Assembly (NCBI RefSeq): GCF_010093085.1
Contig: NZ_MSRC01000017.1
Location: 186,001-250,000, forward strand
DNA length: 64,000 bases
Direction: 5' to 3'
DNA from: Bacillus sp. SKDU12
GTDB lineage: Bacteria; Bacillota; Bacilli; Bacillales; Bacillaceae
The notes beneath the pieces are model-generated. The model worked only from the letters and a program-made list of their open reading frames with translations, searched no databases and had not been told where the DNA came from. A program made the position numbers and the translations under genes. Below are positions 22,396 to 38,195 of this stretch, piece after piece (the stretch's first letter is position 1; each line of letters opens with the position of its first letter).

Positions 22396-23643
22396 ATGAA
22401 ACATTTACCTGCGCAAGACGAACAAGTGTTTAACGCCATTAAAAATGAGCGTGAACGCCAACAGACTAAGATCGAATTGATTGCTTCTGAGAACTTTGTA
22501 AGTGAAGCTGTTATGGAAGCACAAGGATCTGTTTTGACGAATAAATACGCTGAAGGATATCCGGGCAAACGCTACTATGGCGGATGTGAGTACGTCGATG
22601 TCGTTGAAGATATCGCTCGTGACCGTGCGAAGGAAATCTTTGGAGCGGAATATGTAAACGTTCAGCCGCATTCAGGCGCGCAAGCAAACATGGCAGTATA
22701 CTTCACGATCTTAGAACAAGGCGATACTGTGCTTGGGATGAACCTCTCCCACGGCGGCCATTTAACACACGGAAGTCCAGTCAACTTCAGCGGTGTGCAA
22801 TATAACTTTGTTGAGTACGGCGTAGATAAAGAAACGCAATATATTGATTATGATGACGTGCGTGAAAAAGCTCTCGCTCATAAGCCGAAGCTCATCGTAG
22901 CAGGAGCAAGTGCGTATCCTCGTACAATCGACTTTAAAAAATTCCGTGAAATTGCAGATGAAGTCGGCGCTTACTTCATGGTGGATATGGCGCATATTGC
23001 AGGACTTGTTGCGGCGGGCCTTCATCCAAACCCGGTTCCTTACGCTGATTTTGTGACGACAACAACTCATAAAACACTTCGCGGACCTCGCGGCGGTATG
23101 ATCCTTTGCCGTGAAGAGTTCGGCAAGAAAATTGATAAATCAATCTTCCCTGGCATTCAAGGCGGCCCGCTGATGCACGTAATTGCCGCAAAAGCTGTTT
23201 CATTCGGCGAAGTATTGCAGGATGATTTCAAAACATATGCACAAAACATCATTTCAAATGCGAAACGCCTGGCTGAAGCATTAACGAAAGAAGGCGTTCA
23301 GCTTGTTTCGGGCGGAACCGACAACCACCTTATCCTTGTTGACCTTCGTTCTCTCGGACTGACAGGTAAGGTTGCGGAGCACGTGCTTGATGAAATCGGC
23401 ATTACGTCTAACAAAAACGCGATCCCATACGATCCTGAAAAACCATTCGTCACAAGCGGTATCCGTCTAGGGACAGCTGCTGTGACAAGCCGCGGTTTTG
23501 ACGGGGACGCATTGGACGAAGTCGGTGCCATCATTGCGCTTGCATTGAAAAACCACGAAGATAAAGGAAAACTTGAAGAAGCAAGACAGCGTGTAGCTGC
23601 TCTGACTGATCAATTTCCTTTGTATCAAGAATTAGACTACTAA
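22396..23643 (+). CDS. glyA: Serine hydroxymethyltransferase
   Basis: Pyridoxal-phosphate enzyme converting serine and tetrahydrofolate to glycine and methylene-tetrahydrofolate. The 415 residues show [33 protein letters not shown], and the PLP lysine in [14 protein letters not shown] (near 226). Length and motifs are standard. ATG follows GGAGAGGATC. The PurR box upstream and terminator at 23649 make it a single-gene unit. Confidence 0.98.
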   Translation: MKHLPAQDEQVFNAIKNERERQQTKIELIASENFVSEAVMEAQGSVLTNKYAEGYPGKRYYGGCEYVDVVEDIARDRAKEIFGAEYVNVQPHSGAQANMAVYFTILEQGDTVLGMNLSHGGHLTHGSPVNFSGVQYNFVEYGVDKETQYIDYDDVREKALAHKPKLIVAGASAYPRTIDFKKFREIADEVGAYFMVDMAHIAGLVAAGLHPNPVPYADFVTTTTHKTLRGPRGGMILCREEFGKKIDKSIFPGIQGGPLMHVIAAKAVSFGEVLQDDFKTYAQNIISNAKRLAEALTKEGVQLVSGGTDNHLILVDLRSLGLTGKVAEHVLDEIGITSNKNAIPYDPEKPFVTSGIRLGTAAVTSRGFDGDALDEVGAIIALALKNHEDKGKLEEARQRVAALTDQFPLYQELDY

Positions 23644-23648
23644 GACCT

Positions 23649-23683
23649 AAAAAACCCGCTTGGCTTTGGCCGCGGGTTTTTTG
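23649..23683 (+). terminator. Terminator after glyA
   Basis: AAAAAACCCGC and GCGGGTTTTTT surround a TTGGCTTTGGCC loop. Confidence 0.9.
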
Positions 23684-23775
23684 ACGATGTTCTTGAAACT
23701 CCATGTCTTTTTTTGTAGAATCAATAGAAGTGTGAAATTGTCGATGTGACAATAAAAAAGGAGCTGAAACACAGT

Positions 23776-24405
23776 ATGGGAAAGGTTTATGTATTTGATC
23801 ATCCTTTAATTCAGCATAAGCTGACATATATACGGAATGAAAATACAGGTACGAAAGATTTTAGAGAGCTTGTGGACGAAGTAGCCACTCTTATGGCATT
23901 TGAAATTACCCGCGATCTTCCTTTAGAAGAAGTGGATATCAAGACACCGGTTCAGGCTGCTAAATCGAAAGTCATCTCAGGTAAAAAACTTGGAGTGGTT
24001 CCTATCCTCAGAGCGGGATTAGGAATGGTTGACGGTATCTTAAAGCTGATTCCTGCGGCAAAAGTGGGACATGTCGGCCTGTACCGCGATCCCGAAACCT
24101 TAAAACCCGTAGAATACTATGTCAAGCTTCCTTCTGACGTGGAAGAACGTGAATTCATCGTGGTGGACCCGATGCTGGCCACAGGCGGTTCTGCTGTTGA
24201 AGCCATTCACAGCCTCAAAAAGCGCGGTGCAAAACATATTCGTTTCATGTGTCTTGTGGCGGCGCCTGAAGGTGTGGAAGAATTGCAGAAGCATCATTCA
24301 GACGTGGATATTTACATTGCGGCGCTTGATGAAAAATTAAATGAAAAAGGTTATATTGTTCCAGGTCTTGGAGACGCGGGAGATCGTATGTTTGGAACAA
24401 AATAA
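23776..24405 (+). CDS. upp: Uracil phosphoribosyltransferase
   Basis: Salvages uracil to UMP with PRPP. The 209-residue protein begins [21 protein letters not shown], carries the PRPP-binding loop [16 protein letters not shown] (near 127-142) and the uracil-binding [12 protein letters not shown] near the C-terminus. I start at ATG 23776, 11 bases after AAGGAG; a longer in-frame start lies before the ribosome site. A terminator follows directly. Confidence 0.97.
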   Translation: MGKVYVFDHPLIQHKLTYIRNENTGTKDFRELVDEVATLMAFEITRDLPLEEVDIKTPVQAAKSKVISGKKLGVVPILRAGLGMVDGILKLIPAAKVGHVGLYRDPETLKPVEYYVKLPSDVEEREFIVVDPMLATGGSAVEAIHSLKKRGAKHIRFMCLVAAPEGVEELQKHHSDVDIYIAALDEKLNEKGYIVPGLGDAGDRMFGTK

Positions 24406-24410
24406 AAGTG

Positions 24411-24438
24411 AAAACCCCAGAAAGGGTTTTCTTTTTTG
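24411..24438 (+). terminator. Terminator after upp
   Basis: AAAACCCC and GGGTTTT around AGAAA, then CTTTTTT. Confidence 0.85.
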
Positions 24439-24540
24439 TCCAGTTATTTGATATTCGGTCAGCTTGTATACAATTATAGGTGAAAATGTGAACATTCTGT
24501 GGAGGCGTAAATTATAAAAAGTTTTTTAACTTTAAACAGA

Positions 24541-24823
24541 TTGACACACGTTCAGGCGCTATTGTATGCTAAACGAGGGTATTATGAGAAGGTTTTCATA
24601 GCTTTCATTATAGTCCTCATCCTCAATGTGAATCCTCTTAGAAAACCCGTGTTATGAGGATTTATTTAAGCGAATGAAACAGCATCCCTGCTAGGCTTGC
24701 GGATGAATGATTTTTTCGAACAGGCCCGTTTTGCCGGTCAAAAAAGGTCTTCTACTAGGGTTAACCGCTGATTTTTGCCGTATCTAAGATATATTATTTT
24801 TTTCATCAGGAGACAGATAATTG
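24541..24823 (+). promoter_or_regulatory. atp operon promoter and 250-base leader
   Basis: TTGACA (24541-24546), an 18-base spacer and TATGCT (24565-24570) form a strong sigma-A promoter. The start would be near 24577, leaving about 245 bases before atpI. The leader has no gene; it contains several short repeats (for example GCCCGTTTTGCCGG near 24725) but no clear terminator or riboswitch that I recognise. Confidence 0.7.
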
Positions 24824-25949
<1,126 letters not shown>

Positions 25950-25979
25950 AACATTATATCCAAACGGATAACATTTTAA

Positions 25980-26207
<228 letters not shown>

Positions 26208-26232
26208 GCATAAAAGCCTTATATGAACTAAA

Positions 26233-26268
26233 AATGGCGAAGATCATTCCAAGAGAACCTTCGCCATT
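26233..26268 (+). other. Intra-operon hairpin between atpE and atpF
   Basis: AATGGCGAAG (26233-26242) and CTTCGCCATT (26259-26268) pair perfectly around a 16-base loop; there is no T run. The atpE-atpF gap is 162 bases, the longest gap within the coding part of the operon. A likely role is protecting the 3' end of atpE mRNA or partial termination. Confidence 0.65.
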
Positions 26269-26369
26269 GCTTTATGTCTGATAAGCACCCCGCCTTGCCG
26301 GCTGAAAAGAGACAAGTGCGGCTGCTGGATCAGCAAAGAAAAACCTGCAGAAGGGAGTTGCCGTAGTAG

Positions 26370-27424
<1,055 letters not shown>

Positions 27425-27440
27425 AAGGGGTGAAACCTAA

Positions 27441-28949
<1,509 letters not shown>

Positions 28950-28962
28950 CTCGAATGCTGAT

Positions 28963-28994
28963 GAGAGAAAAAGGTTCTCTTTTTCTCTCTTTTT
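28963..28994 (+). terminator. Terminator-like hairpin inside the atp operon, between atpA and atpG
   Basis: GAGAGAAAAAG (28963-28973) and CTTTTTCTCTC (28979-28989) are perfect complements around a 5-base loop, followed by five T. By form it is an intrinsic terminator, weakened by the A/T-rich stem. It would lower expression of atpG, D and C relative to atpA, or be read through. Confidence 0.7.
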
Positions 28995-29004
28995 ACGCAG
29001 ATGA

Positions 29005-31333
<2,329 letters not shown>

Positions 31334-31344
31334 TCTGGTCCTAG

Positions 31345-31755
<411 letters not shown>

Positions 31756-31756
31756 G

Positions 31757-31791
31757 AAAAAAATCCTTCTCATAAGAGAAGGATTTTTTTT
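31757..31791. terminator. Terminator at the end of the atp operon, bidirectional
   Basis: AAAAAAATCCTTCTC and GAGAAGGATTTTTTTT around ATAA; also in position to stop ywmA from the other strand. Confidence 0.92.
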
Positions 31792-32263
31792 ATGAACGCA
31801 CAAGAGAATCAAACAGCGACAGAAGCGGCTGACTCTCTTTTTGCCTCATATATAAACGGTCACAGCAATTCATTGTATGCCATGATTTTCGATGTCTTCT
31901 GAAGCCCATTGTATAAGCTCCGTCTGTATACGGATAAGATTTCACTACCCATTCAGCATCTTCATGATGGGCTATCACGCAATCTATAAGGTAAACACTG
32001 ATCATTTTCTCGAATTCTTCAATAGGAAGATTCCAATCAGCAAGCAAAAGCTCTTGTAAACTTTGAAAATAAAGGTTTTCAAGCTCTTCAATACTTTCTC
32101 TCGTATAAGTAAGAGAAATGTTATAAAACCGACACAATTCATTCAGTTCTTCAATCTGCGACTGTCTATAATCATAATAGAATGCAATTGCTTCCCATTC
32201 CTGTTTAAAAATTGGCAGATCATCACCGTATTGCTTTTCAGGCTGAAAAAAAGAAGGATTCAC
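31790..32263 (-). CDS. ywmA: Uncharacterised protein YwmA
   Basis: A soluble 157-residue protein with many aromatic and acidic residues, starting MNPSFFQPEKQYGDDLPIFKQEWEAIAFYYDYRQSQIEELNELCRFY. No signal peptide, membrane helix or known motif is visible. The GTG start at 32263 is chosen because AAAGGAG stands nine bases before it; an upstream start would add about 16 residues (MRFFYMIYFTGKELA) but has no ribosome site. The gene lies between the atp operon and ywzB as ywmA does in B. subtilis. Confidence 0.75.
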   Translation of the reverse strand: MNPSFFQPEKQYGDDLPIFKQEWEAIAFYYDYRQSQIEELNELCRFYNISLTYTRESIEELENLYFQSLQELLLADWNLPIEEFEKMISVYLIDCVIAHHEDAEWVVKSYPYTDGAYTMGFRRHRKSWHTMNCCDRLYMRQKESQPLLSLFDSLVRS

Positions 32264-32438
32264 ATTTGCCAGCTCCTTTCCAGTAAAGTATATCATGTAA
32301 AAGAATCGCACTTTAAGCGGGGATTAGCCCTATATTTGGATAATTATTCCGTTCGATCTAAAAGTATCATCTTTATCGTTACTTCTTATATAATAAGAAA
32401 GGGTATAAATGCGAGAAAGGATAAAAGGAGGCGATGAG

Positions 32439-32669
32439 ATGAGTGTATTGGGACAGCAGGCTGCAATTGGTATTGTCGTTCATCTGATTTTTATAGCGGT
32501 GACTTGGTGGGCGCTCCAAGCCGTCAATATCGATCCGTTAATTAAAAAAGGAAAAGTCATACAGGCGAGACTCCTGATGATTTTACTGACAATCGCCATT
32601 GGAACGGCCGTTGCGAATTTCTTTTTAGATTACCTTAATTATTCACAGCAGCTTCCCTACCTGTTTTAA
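32439..32669 (+). CDS. ywzB: DUF1146 membrane protein YwzB
   Basis: A 76-residue protein with two hydrophobic helices (about 5-26 and 44-63), a short polar loop NIDPLIKKGKVIQARLL between, and the C-terminal motif DYLNYSQQLPYLF. The family is DUF1146, regularly found next to the atp operon or murA in bacilli. Function unknown. ATG 32439 is preceded by AAAGGAGG. Confidence 0.87.
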   Translation: MSVLGQQAAIGIVVHLIFIAVTWWALQAVNIDPLIKKGKVIQARLLMILLTIAIGTAVANFFLDYLNYSQQLPYLF

Positions 32670-32795
32670 TAGTTTTGTATTCTATCATTACGGGAATGGT
32701 TGGGGAGCGGGTTGTAGTATAGAGCTCGAGTTTTGACGAAGATTTTTACGTATGGCGCCTCTTGCCTCCGGTAAAACTGGGGATAAGGGGGAGAG

Positions 32796-33542
32796 ATGAA
32801 TATGAAGAAAAAACAAGTAAGCCATGGTATTATCATTTCTGTCATGCTTAGCTTTGTTATAGCTGTTTTCCATACCATCCATGCGAGTGAGTTAACGCCG
32901 TTATCGCAAATAGCAGGGGGAATGGAACGCCAAGGTGTGTCAATAGATAAGTGGACATTGCATGCAAAACAAAACTTGTCGCTGAGCGAAAAGGAATTTT
33001 ATCAAAAAGTGCAACGTTTAAAATCAAAGTATCGTCAATATGATTGGGCGATTGCCCAAGAAGATAAAATTGTAAAGGCGATTGGCACATATCATGACAA
33101 AAAAAATCGCACTTCTTTTAAACTGCAGCTTGTCACAACCCTCAAAAAACACAACCCAACTTCGTATTTATTATATGAGCAAATGAGTCTTGAGACACCG
33201 ATGAGCTGGAATGATACATATGAACAGTTTGAACGGGAGACACTCGGGATATTCCAAGAAAAAGTAGTTATTTTTACTTGTCTAAATGGTCATTTAAATG
33301 ATAATATGAATATTGTTTTGCAAAAAAAAGCAAGTCAGTTATCAAACGAATTTCAAGCAAGATCTGTAGAACATGTAGTTGAGCCAAATTTCGTTTCTAT
33401 TTCTGCGTTGACAGATGAGTGGGAAGAGTCCATCATGACTTCGAAACATAAAATGAATTTGCAAATTGCACTTAGAAGTGCAGGAATGGGCGAAAAACAT
33501 ACCGTTACGGTTGGCACACCGATCGTTACGACTGAATATTAA
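32796..33542 (+). CDS. ywmB: Exported protein YwmB (DUF1779 family)
   Basis: A 248-residue protein with an N-terminal signal peptide or anchor (KKKQVSHGIIISVMLSFVIAVFHTIHA). The remainder, from SELTPLSQIAGGMERQGVSIDKWTLHAKQNLS to GMGEKHTVTVGTPIVTTEY, belongs to the DUF1779 (YwmB, TATA-box-binding-like fold) family; the role is unknown. AAGGGGGAG precedes; a second ATG two codons later (32802) is at a better distance and may be the true start. murAA follows after 33 bases, so they may be cotranscribed. Confidence 0.85.
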   Translation: MNMKKKQVSHGIIISVMLSFVIAVFHTIHASELTPLSQIAGGMERQGVSIDKWTLHAKQNLSLSEKEFYQKVQRLKSKYRQYDWAIAQEDKIVKAIGTYHDKKNRTSFKLQLVTTLKKHNPTSYLLYEQMSLETPMSWNDTYEQFERETLGIFQEKVVIFTCLNGHLNDNMNIVLQKKASQLSNEFQARSVEHVVEPNFVSISALTDEWEESIMTSKHKMNLQIALRSAGMGEKHTVTVGTPIVTTEY

Positions 33543-33575
33543 TATAGAGAATTTAGGGACGCGGAGGGGAATACC

Positions 33576-34886
33576 TTGGAAAAAATCATCGTCCGCGGCG
33601 GTCAAAAGTTAAACGGCACAGTCAAAGTTGAAGGCGCTAAAAATGCCGTTTTACCTGTTATCGCTGCAGCTTTATTAGCAAGTGAAGAAAAAAGCGTAAT
33701 TTGTGATGTACCTACGCTCTCCGATGTATATACAATTAACGAAGTGTTGCGTCATTTAGGAGCAGATGTGCATTTTGAGAATAATGAAGTGACTGTAAAT
33801 GCTTCATACGCTTTGCAAACTGAAGCACCTTTTGAATATGTGCGTAAAATGCGTGCGTCTGTGCTTGTCATGGGGCCGCTTCTTGCGCGTACAGGTCATG
33901 CAAGAGTTGCGCTTCCAGGCGGATGCGCAATTGGTTCCAGACCGATTGATCAGCATTTAAAAGGTTTTGAAGCAATGGGCGCAGAAATCAAAGTCGGCAA
34001 TGGCTTCATCGAAGCTGAAGTAAAAGGCCGTCTGCAAGGCGCAAAAATCTATCTGGACTTCCCGAGTGTAGGAGCTACAGAGAACCTTATTATGGCAGCA
34101 GCTCTAGCTGAGGGAACAACAACGCTGGAGAACGTGGCGAAAGAACCCGAAATCGTTGATTTAGCGAACTATATCAACGGAATGGGCGGAAAAATCCGCG
34201 GAGCTGGCACCGGCACCATCAAAATTGAAGGAGTCGAAAAGCTTCACGGTGTAAAACATCATATTATTCCTGATCGCATTGAAGCGGGCACATTTATGGT
34301 TGCCGCTGCAATCACTGAAGGAAACGTATTAGTTAAAGGTGCGGTTCCTGAACACCTCACTTCTTTAATTGCCAAAATGGAAGAAATGGGTGTAACGATT
34401 AAGGATGAAGGTGAAGGCCTGCGTGTCATCGGTCCGAAAGAACTCAAACCGATCGACATTAAAACAATGCCTCACCCAGGCTTCCCGACTGATATGCAGT
34501 CACAAATGATGGCGCTTTTGCTTCGTGCAAGCGGCACAAGCATGATTACAGAAACCGTTTTTGAAAACCGTTTTATGCATGCGGAAGAATTCCGTCGTAT
34601 GAATGGTGATATCAAGATTGAAGGTCGTTCTGTCATCATTAATGGTCCTGTACAGCTTCAGGGAGCTGAAGTTGCAGCGACTGACTTGCGTGCAGGTGCA
34701 GCGCTGATTCTTGCGGGGTTAGTAGCTGAAGGTCATACACGTGTTACTGAACTGAAGCACTTAGACCGCGGTTACGTTGACTTCCATCAGAAGCTTGCAG
34801 CTATTGGCGCAGACATCGAACGTGTAAATGATGAGTCTGCTTCTGAGCAAGAGAACAAAGAAGTTGTTTCTGACTTAAACGCATAA
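33576..34886 (+). CDS. murAA: UDP-N-acetylglucosamine 1-carboxyvinyltransferase 1
   Basis: The essential MurA of peptidoglycan synthesis in B. subtilis, same reaction as MurAB. 436 residues; [16 protein letters not shown], catalytic Cys in [14 protein letters not shown] (near 117) and [13 protein letters not shown] are present. It has an acidic C-terminal extension ([18 protein letters not shown]) not found in MurAB of this window; regulated ClpCP proteolysis of MurAA is known in B. subtilis. TTG start at 33576 after GCGGAGGGG. Confidence 0.97.
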   Translation: MEKIIVRGGQKLNGTVKVEGAKNAVLPVIAAALLASEEKSVICDVPTLSDVYTINEVLRHLGADVHFENNEVTVNASYALQTEAPFEYVRKMRASVLVMGPLLARTGHARVALPGGCAIGSRPIDQHLKGFEAMGAEIKVGNGFIEAEVKGRLQGAKIYLDFPSVGATENLIMAAALAEGTTTLENVAKEPEIVDLANYINGMGGKIRGAGTGTIKIEGVEKLHGVKHHIIPDRIEAGTFMVAAAITEGNVLVKGAVPEHLTSLIAKMEEMGVTIKDEGEGLRVIGPKELKPIDIKTMPHPGFPTDMQSQMMALLLRASGTSMITETVFENRFMHAEEFRRMNGDIKIEGRSVIINGPVQLQGAEVAATDLRAGAALILAGLVAEGHTRVTELKHLDRGYVDFHQKLAAIGADIERVNDESASEQENKEVVSDLNA

Positions 34887-34893
34887 AGGATTT

Positions 34894-34937
34894 AAAAAGC
34901 AGTGTGTCAATCTGACATACTGCTTTTTAATTTTTTT
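34894..34937 (+). terminator. Terminator after murAA
   Basis: AAAAAGCAGT...TGTCA pairs with TGACA...ACTGCTTTTT, with one mismatch, followed by AATTTTTTT. Confidence 0.9.
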
Positions 34938-35013
34938 GTACTATCATCATTATGCGCAATGCAACAAAAAAGAATACGTAAATAACAAATAAAGTTTCTG
35001 TCCAAAACGAGAG

Positions 35014-35042
35014 TCATATTAGCATGTCCCTGCCCATAGACT
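35014..35042 (+). promoter_or_regulatory. Sigma-E promoter of spoIID
   Basis: TCATATT (35014-35020), 14 bases, CATAGACT (35035-35042): close to the sigma-E pattern KMATATT / CATACANT. spoIID is a known mother-cell gene. Confidence 0.8.
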
Positions 35043-35079
35043 AGACTAGAGTCGAATCCCGAGCAGGAGGCAGCTAAAT

Positions 35080-36111
35080 ATGAAACAATTCGTAATCACA
35101 CTATCTGTACTATGTGCTTTGATTCTCTTAGTACCCACGCTTTTGGTCATTCCGTACCAGCATAATAAAGAAGCGGGGGCCGCTGTAGAATCAAGTAAAG
35201 CAGCAATCAGGACGAAACCAGTATCAAAAGGAACGGCAACATTGAAGGCGTCGCCTGTTTCTATTCCCGTCTATCGAACCGCAAAACAATCCGTAGAAGA
35301 GATTCCGCTTGAAGAGTATGTCATTGGAGTCGTTGCCTCTGAAATGCCGGCAACCTTTAAACCTGAAGCGCTGAAAGCCCAAGCTCTCGCCGCCAGAACG
35401 TTCATCGTCAGACTGATGGTGTCGAATTCAGCAGTAGAGGCTCCTAAAGGATCGCTGGTGGATGATACACAGATGTTCCAAGTGTATAAAAGCAAAGCAG
35501 AGCTAAAAAAACAGTGGGGCTCCAGCTATGAAGCAAAATTGAAGAAGATCACAGATGCGGTAGCCAGCACGCAAGGCAAAATCTTAACGTACAATAACCA
35601 GCCGATTGAAGCTGCCTTTTTCTCTACAAGCAATGGCTACACAGAGAATGCAGAAGCCTATTGGACAAGTGTCATCCCGTATTTGAAAAGCGTCAAAAGC
35701 TCATGGGATAAAAAGTCCCCGAAATTTAAGGCCACGAAAACTTTCACAGCAACAGAATTTGAGCAAAAACTTGGCGTCAAACTGGATGGAGCCAGTGCAG
35801 TCGGACAGATCACCGGAGAGACACCGGGCCGTCAGGTTGCAACAGCCATCATTAACGGCAAGACGCTGAAAGGAAGAGACATACGTGAAAAGCTGGGTCT
35901 CAATTCAGCGGACTTTGAATGGAAGCGAAGCGGAGATACCATCACTGTCACGACAAAAGGATTCGGACACGGTGTGGGCATGAGCCAATATGGTGCGAAT
36001 TTTATGGCGCAAGAAGGCAAAACGGTTGATCAAATTGTGAAGTACTATTACAAAGGCACACAAATATCTGACGCAAACTCATTTTTGAATAAATATATGG
36101 CGAAGAAATAA
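35080..36111 (+). CDS. spoIID: Stage II sporulation protein D, lytic transglycosylase
   Basis: Mother-cell peptidoglycan lytic transglycosylase of the DMP complex (with SpoIIM and SpoIIP) that drives engulfment. 343 residues: an N-terminal membrane anchor (FVITLSVLCALILLVPTLLVIPY), then PLEEYVIGVVASEMPATFKPEALKAQALAARTF (near 84-113; catalytic Glu in SEMP), FFSTSNGYTENAEAYW and GFGHGVGMSQYGANFMA near the C-terminus. Single-gene unit between a sigma-E promoter and a terminator. Confidence 0.97.
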   Translation: MKQFVITLSVLCALILLVPTLLVIPYQHNKEAGAAVESSKAAIRTKPVSKGTATLKASPVSIPVYRTAKQSVEEIPLEEYVIGVVASEMPATFKPEALKAQALAARTFIVRLMVSNSAVEAPKGSLVDDTQMFQVYKSKAELKKQWGSSYEAKLKKITDAVASTQGKILTYNNQPIEAAFFSTSNGYTENAEAYWTSVIPYLKSVKSSWDKKSPKFKATKTFTATEFEQKLGVKLDGASAVGQITGETPGRQVATAIINGKTLKGRDIREKLGLNSADFEWKRSGDTITVTTKGFGHGVGMSQYGANFMAQEGKTVDQIVKYYYKGTQISDANSFLNKYMAKK

Positions 36112-36115
36112 GCAG

Positions 36116-36141
36116 AGACGCTCAATGAAGCGTCTTTTTTC
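36116..36141 (+). terminator. Terminator after spoIID
   Basis: AGACGCT and AGCGTCT around CAATGA, then TTTTTC. Confidence 0.85.
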
Positions 36142-36488
36142 TGTTATGAGTATCTTTTGTCTTAGGACGAATGAAACCATTTAGATAAACTCCTGACAGT
36201 CTTAATGATGATAAAGGGAATTGATCCTTTTTTCCTGTGGTAAAGTAATCCACATATTGCGACAGACTTCGACAGACTCATATAACGAAAGCCGAAAGAC
36301 CGGCAATCTTCTTTTTTCATGATAGTGTTAGGTGCAAATCACTAATAAAACCAAGATTTCTATGCAAAAGTAAACAACAGCAATGGGGTAGGCCGCCCTA
36401 TTTCATTCTCTGTTTTTGTCGATTACGATTAATTATGTTCAGCGTTGAACAACTGCGCGCAGAAACAAACTTGTAAAGGGGTAAGGAT
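36142..36488 (+). promoter_or_regulatory. Long region upstream of ywmC
   Basis: About 345 bases without a gene. It contains a near-direct repeat (GACAGACTTCGACAGACTC at 36261-36279), a small hairpin with T tail (AAAGG...CCTTTTTT, 36213-36231), GCCGAAAGACCGGC (36292-36305) before TTCTTTTTT, and GGGTAGGCCGCCCTA (36386-36400). No known riboswitch is recognised. AAGGGGTAAGG at 36475-36485 is the ribosome site. Confidence 0.4.
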
Positions 36489-37172
36489 ATGAAAAAAAGA
36501 TTTTCATTGATCATGATGACAGGCTTGTTATTCGGATTAGCTTCACCTGCTTTTGCGGCTGAAAAGAAAGAATCGGAGGCTGAAGCTCCGGCAAATGTTG
36601 CAGTCTTGCTTGATGCCAGCGGAAGTATGGCGAAAAGAATAGACGGTGTATCTAAATTTAATTCAGCTAAAGAAGAAATTTCTAATTTTGCAAGCTCGCT
36701 GCCGGAAGGAACTCAGGTGAAAATGAGTGTATTTGGTTCAGAAGGAAACAATAAAAATTCCGGAAAAGTTCAGTCATGTGAAGCGATCCGTAACGTATAC
36801 GGCTTCCAAAGCTTTAACGAGCAAAGCTTCCTCAATTCTCTTAATACAATTGGACCGACTGGCTGGACGCCGATTGCCAAAGCGCTGAATGAGGCGAAAT
36901 CTTCTTTTGATCAGCTTGATACAGAAGGGGAAAAAGTAGTCTACCTGCTGACAGATGGTGAGGAAACGTGCGGAGGAAACCCGATTAAAACAGCAGAAGA
37001 ACTGCAAAAAGACAATATCACTGTTAATGTGATCGGTTTTGATTATAAAGAGGGCTATAAAGGCCAGCTGAACGCAATTGCGAAAGTAGGCGGCGGTGAA
37101 TACTTCCCGGCTTATACGCAAGAAGATGTTGAGAAAATCTTCACGCAGCAATCCCTAATGTTATCTAAATAA
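36489..37172 (+). CDS. ywmC: Secreted von Willebrand factor A-domain protein YwmC
   Basis: 227 residues: signal peptide ending ASPAFA|AEK near residue 24, then a vWA domain with the MIDAS motif VLLDASGSM (near 38-46), the metal Thr in GPTGWTPIAKAL (near 124) and YLLTDGEETCGG (near 157). Two cysteines (QSCEA, EETCGG) may form a disulfide. Such domains bind protein partners through a metal ion; the partner is unknown. It is a paralogue of ywmD, which follows in the same orientation. Own terminator at 37174. Confidence 0.88.
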   Translation: MKKRFSLIMMTGLLFGLASPAFAAEKKESEAEAPANVAVLLDASGSMAKRIDGVSKFNSAKEEISNFASSLPEGTQVKMSVFGSEGNNKNSGKVQSCEAIRNVYGFQSFNEQSFLNSLNTIGPTGWTPIAKALNEAKSSFDQLDTEGEKVVYLLTDGEETCGGNPIKTAEELQKDNITVNVIGFDYKEGYKGQLNAIAKVGGGEYFPAYTQEDVEKIFTQQSLMLSK

Positions 37173-37173
37173 G

Positions 37174-37210
37174 AAAAAAGAGGGCTGATAGTGATCAGCC
37201 TCTTTTTTTG
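37174..37210 (+). terminator. Terminator after ywmC
   Basis: GAGGGCTGAT and ATCAGCCTC around AGTG, then T7; one G bulged in the left arm. Confidence 0.88.
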
Positions 37211-37482
37211 TATGTGAAAAGTAGCTTTCTGCCTGTAGCATAGTAGCAGATTTTCGTTTCTCTGTCATAATCAAGACGAAAAAAGAATGAATGATGTCTC
37301 AGTTTATATATGTTTTCTGGGCGAAAAAGGCTAAAAATCACCGGCACTCAAGCGATGGTGAATAGAGGGGGAAGCAGCACAAAAGGCAGCTTGCCCTATA
37401 TCTTTTTTCATTTTCGTATTCTAGCATAAAGAGGAATCCAACTGATATAGTTGGAAAATAAGTTAAAGAAAGGAAGATTAAT
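37211..37482 (+). promoter_or_regulatory. Region upstream of ywmD
   Basis: No gene seen. TATTCT near 37418 may be a -10. CCAACTGATATAGTTGG (37438-37454) is a small perfect hairpin just before the ribosome site GAAAGGAAG. Confidence 0.35.
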
Positions 37483-38157
37483 ATGAAAAAATTTCTGGCT
37501 GCCGGTCTCATTGGATTGCTGACTGTCTCTTTTGCATTCCCGTCATTTGCCGCTGAGAAACAAGCTGACACAAATGTTGCTGTTTTATTTGATGGAAGCG
37601 GAAGTATGAATCAAAAAACAGGGGGGGAGCGCAAAATAGACATTGCCAAAAAATCAGTAAAGTCATTTGCTGATCTGCTTCCCGAGAATACAAATCTTAT
37701 GCTTCGGGTTTTCGGACATGCAGGGAATAATAAGCTGTCCGGCAAAGCTCTCTCATGCAGCACGACAGAAACCATTTATGCTCTTCATCCATATGAAGGG
37801 TCGCTGTTTGACAATTCATTGAGTGCGATCAAGCCGACTGGCTGGACACCGATTGCTAAAGCCCTTGCAGATACAAGAAAAGAATTTGAATCATTTGATG
37901 CTGATGGAAAAAACGTAGTGTACGTCATCACTGATGGTGAAGAAACATGCGGCGGAGACCCTGCAGCGGAAATTGAAAAGCTTCGTGAATCGAATGTAGA
38001 AACCATTGTTAACATCATTGGTTTCAACTTTGATATGAAAGGAAATGAAAAAATGAAACAGGCGGCTGTTGCTGGCGGCGGTGAATATATTTCAGCGGAC
38101 AGCGCGGATGAGTTTAAACAGACTTGGGAAAAAGAAGCACAGAAGTTTAATGAGTAA
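37483..38157 (+). CDS. ywmD: Secreted von Willebrand factor A-domain protein YwmD
   Basis: 224 residues, clearly homologous to YwmC over its whole length: signal peptide ending FPSFA|AEK, MIDAS VLFDGSGSM (near 34-42), the Thr motif KPTGWTPIAKAL and YVITDGEETCGGDP. Both proteins keep the two cysteines. The pair looks like an old tandem duplication, each copy with its own leader and terminator, so they may be expressed under different conditions. Function unknown. Confidence 0.88.
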   Translation: MKKFLAAGLIGLLTVSFAFPSFAAEKQADTNVAVLFDGSGSMNQKTGGERKIDIAKKSVKSFADLLPENTNLMLRVFGHAGNNKLSGKALSCSTTETIYALHPYEGSLFDNSLSAIKPTGWTPIAKALADTRKEFESFDADGKNVVYVITDGEETCGGDPAAEIEKLRESNVETIVNIIGFNFDMKGNEKMKQAAVAGGGEYISADSADEFKQTWEKEAQKFNE

Positions 38158-38166
38158 CGATTTTTG

Positions 38167-38193
38167 AAGGCGCTCTCCAGGCGCCTTTTTCTT
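38167..38193 (+). terminator. Terminator after ywmD
   Basis: AGGCGC and GCGCCT around TCTCCAG, then TTTTC. Confidence 0.82.
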
Positions 38194-38195
38194 TG

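Noticed and set aside
24571-24823. Riboswitch or attenuator in the atp leader
   Set aside because: Only short, imperfect repeats and no stem with a T run close to atpI; no known aptamer features.
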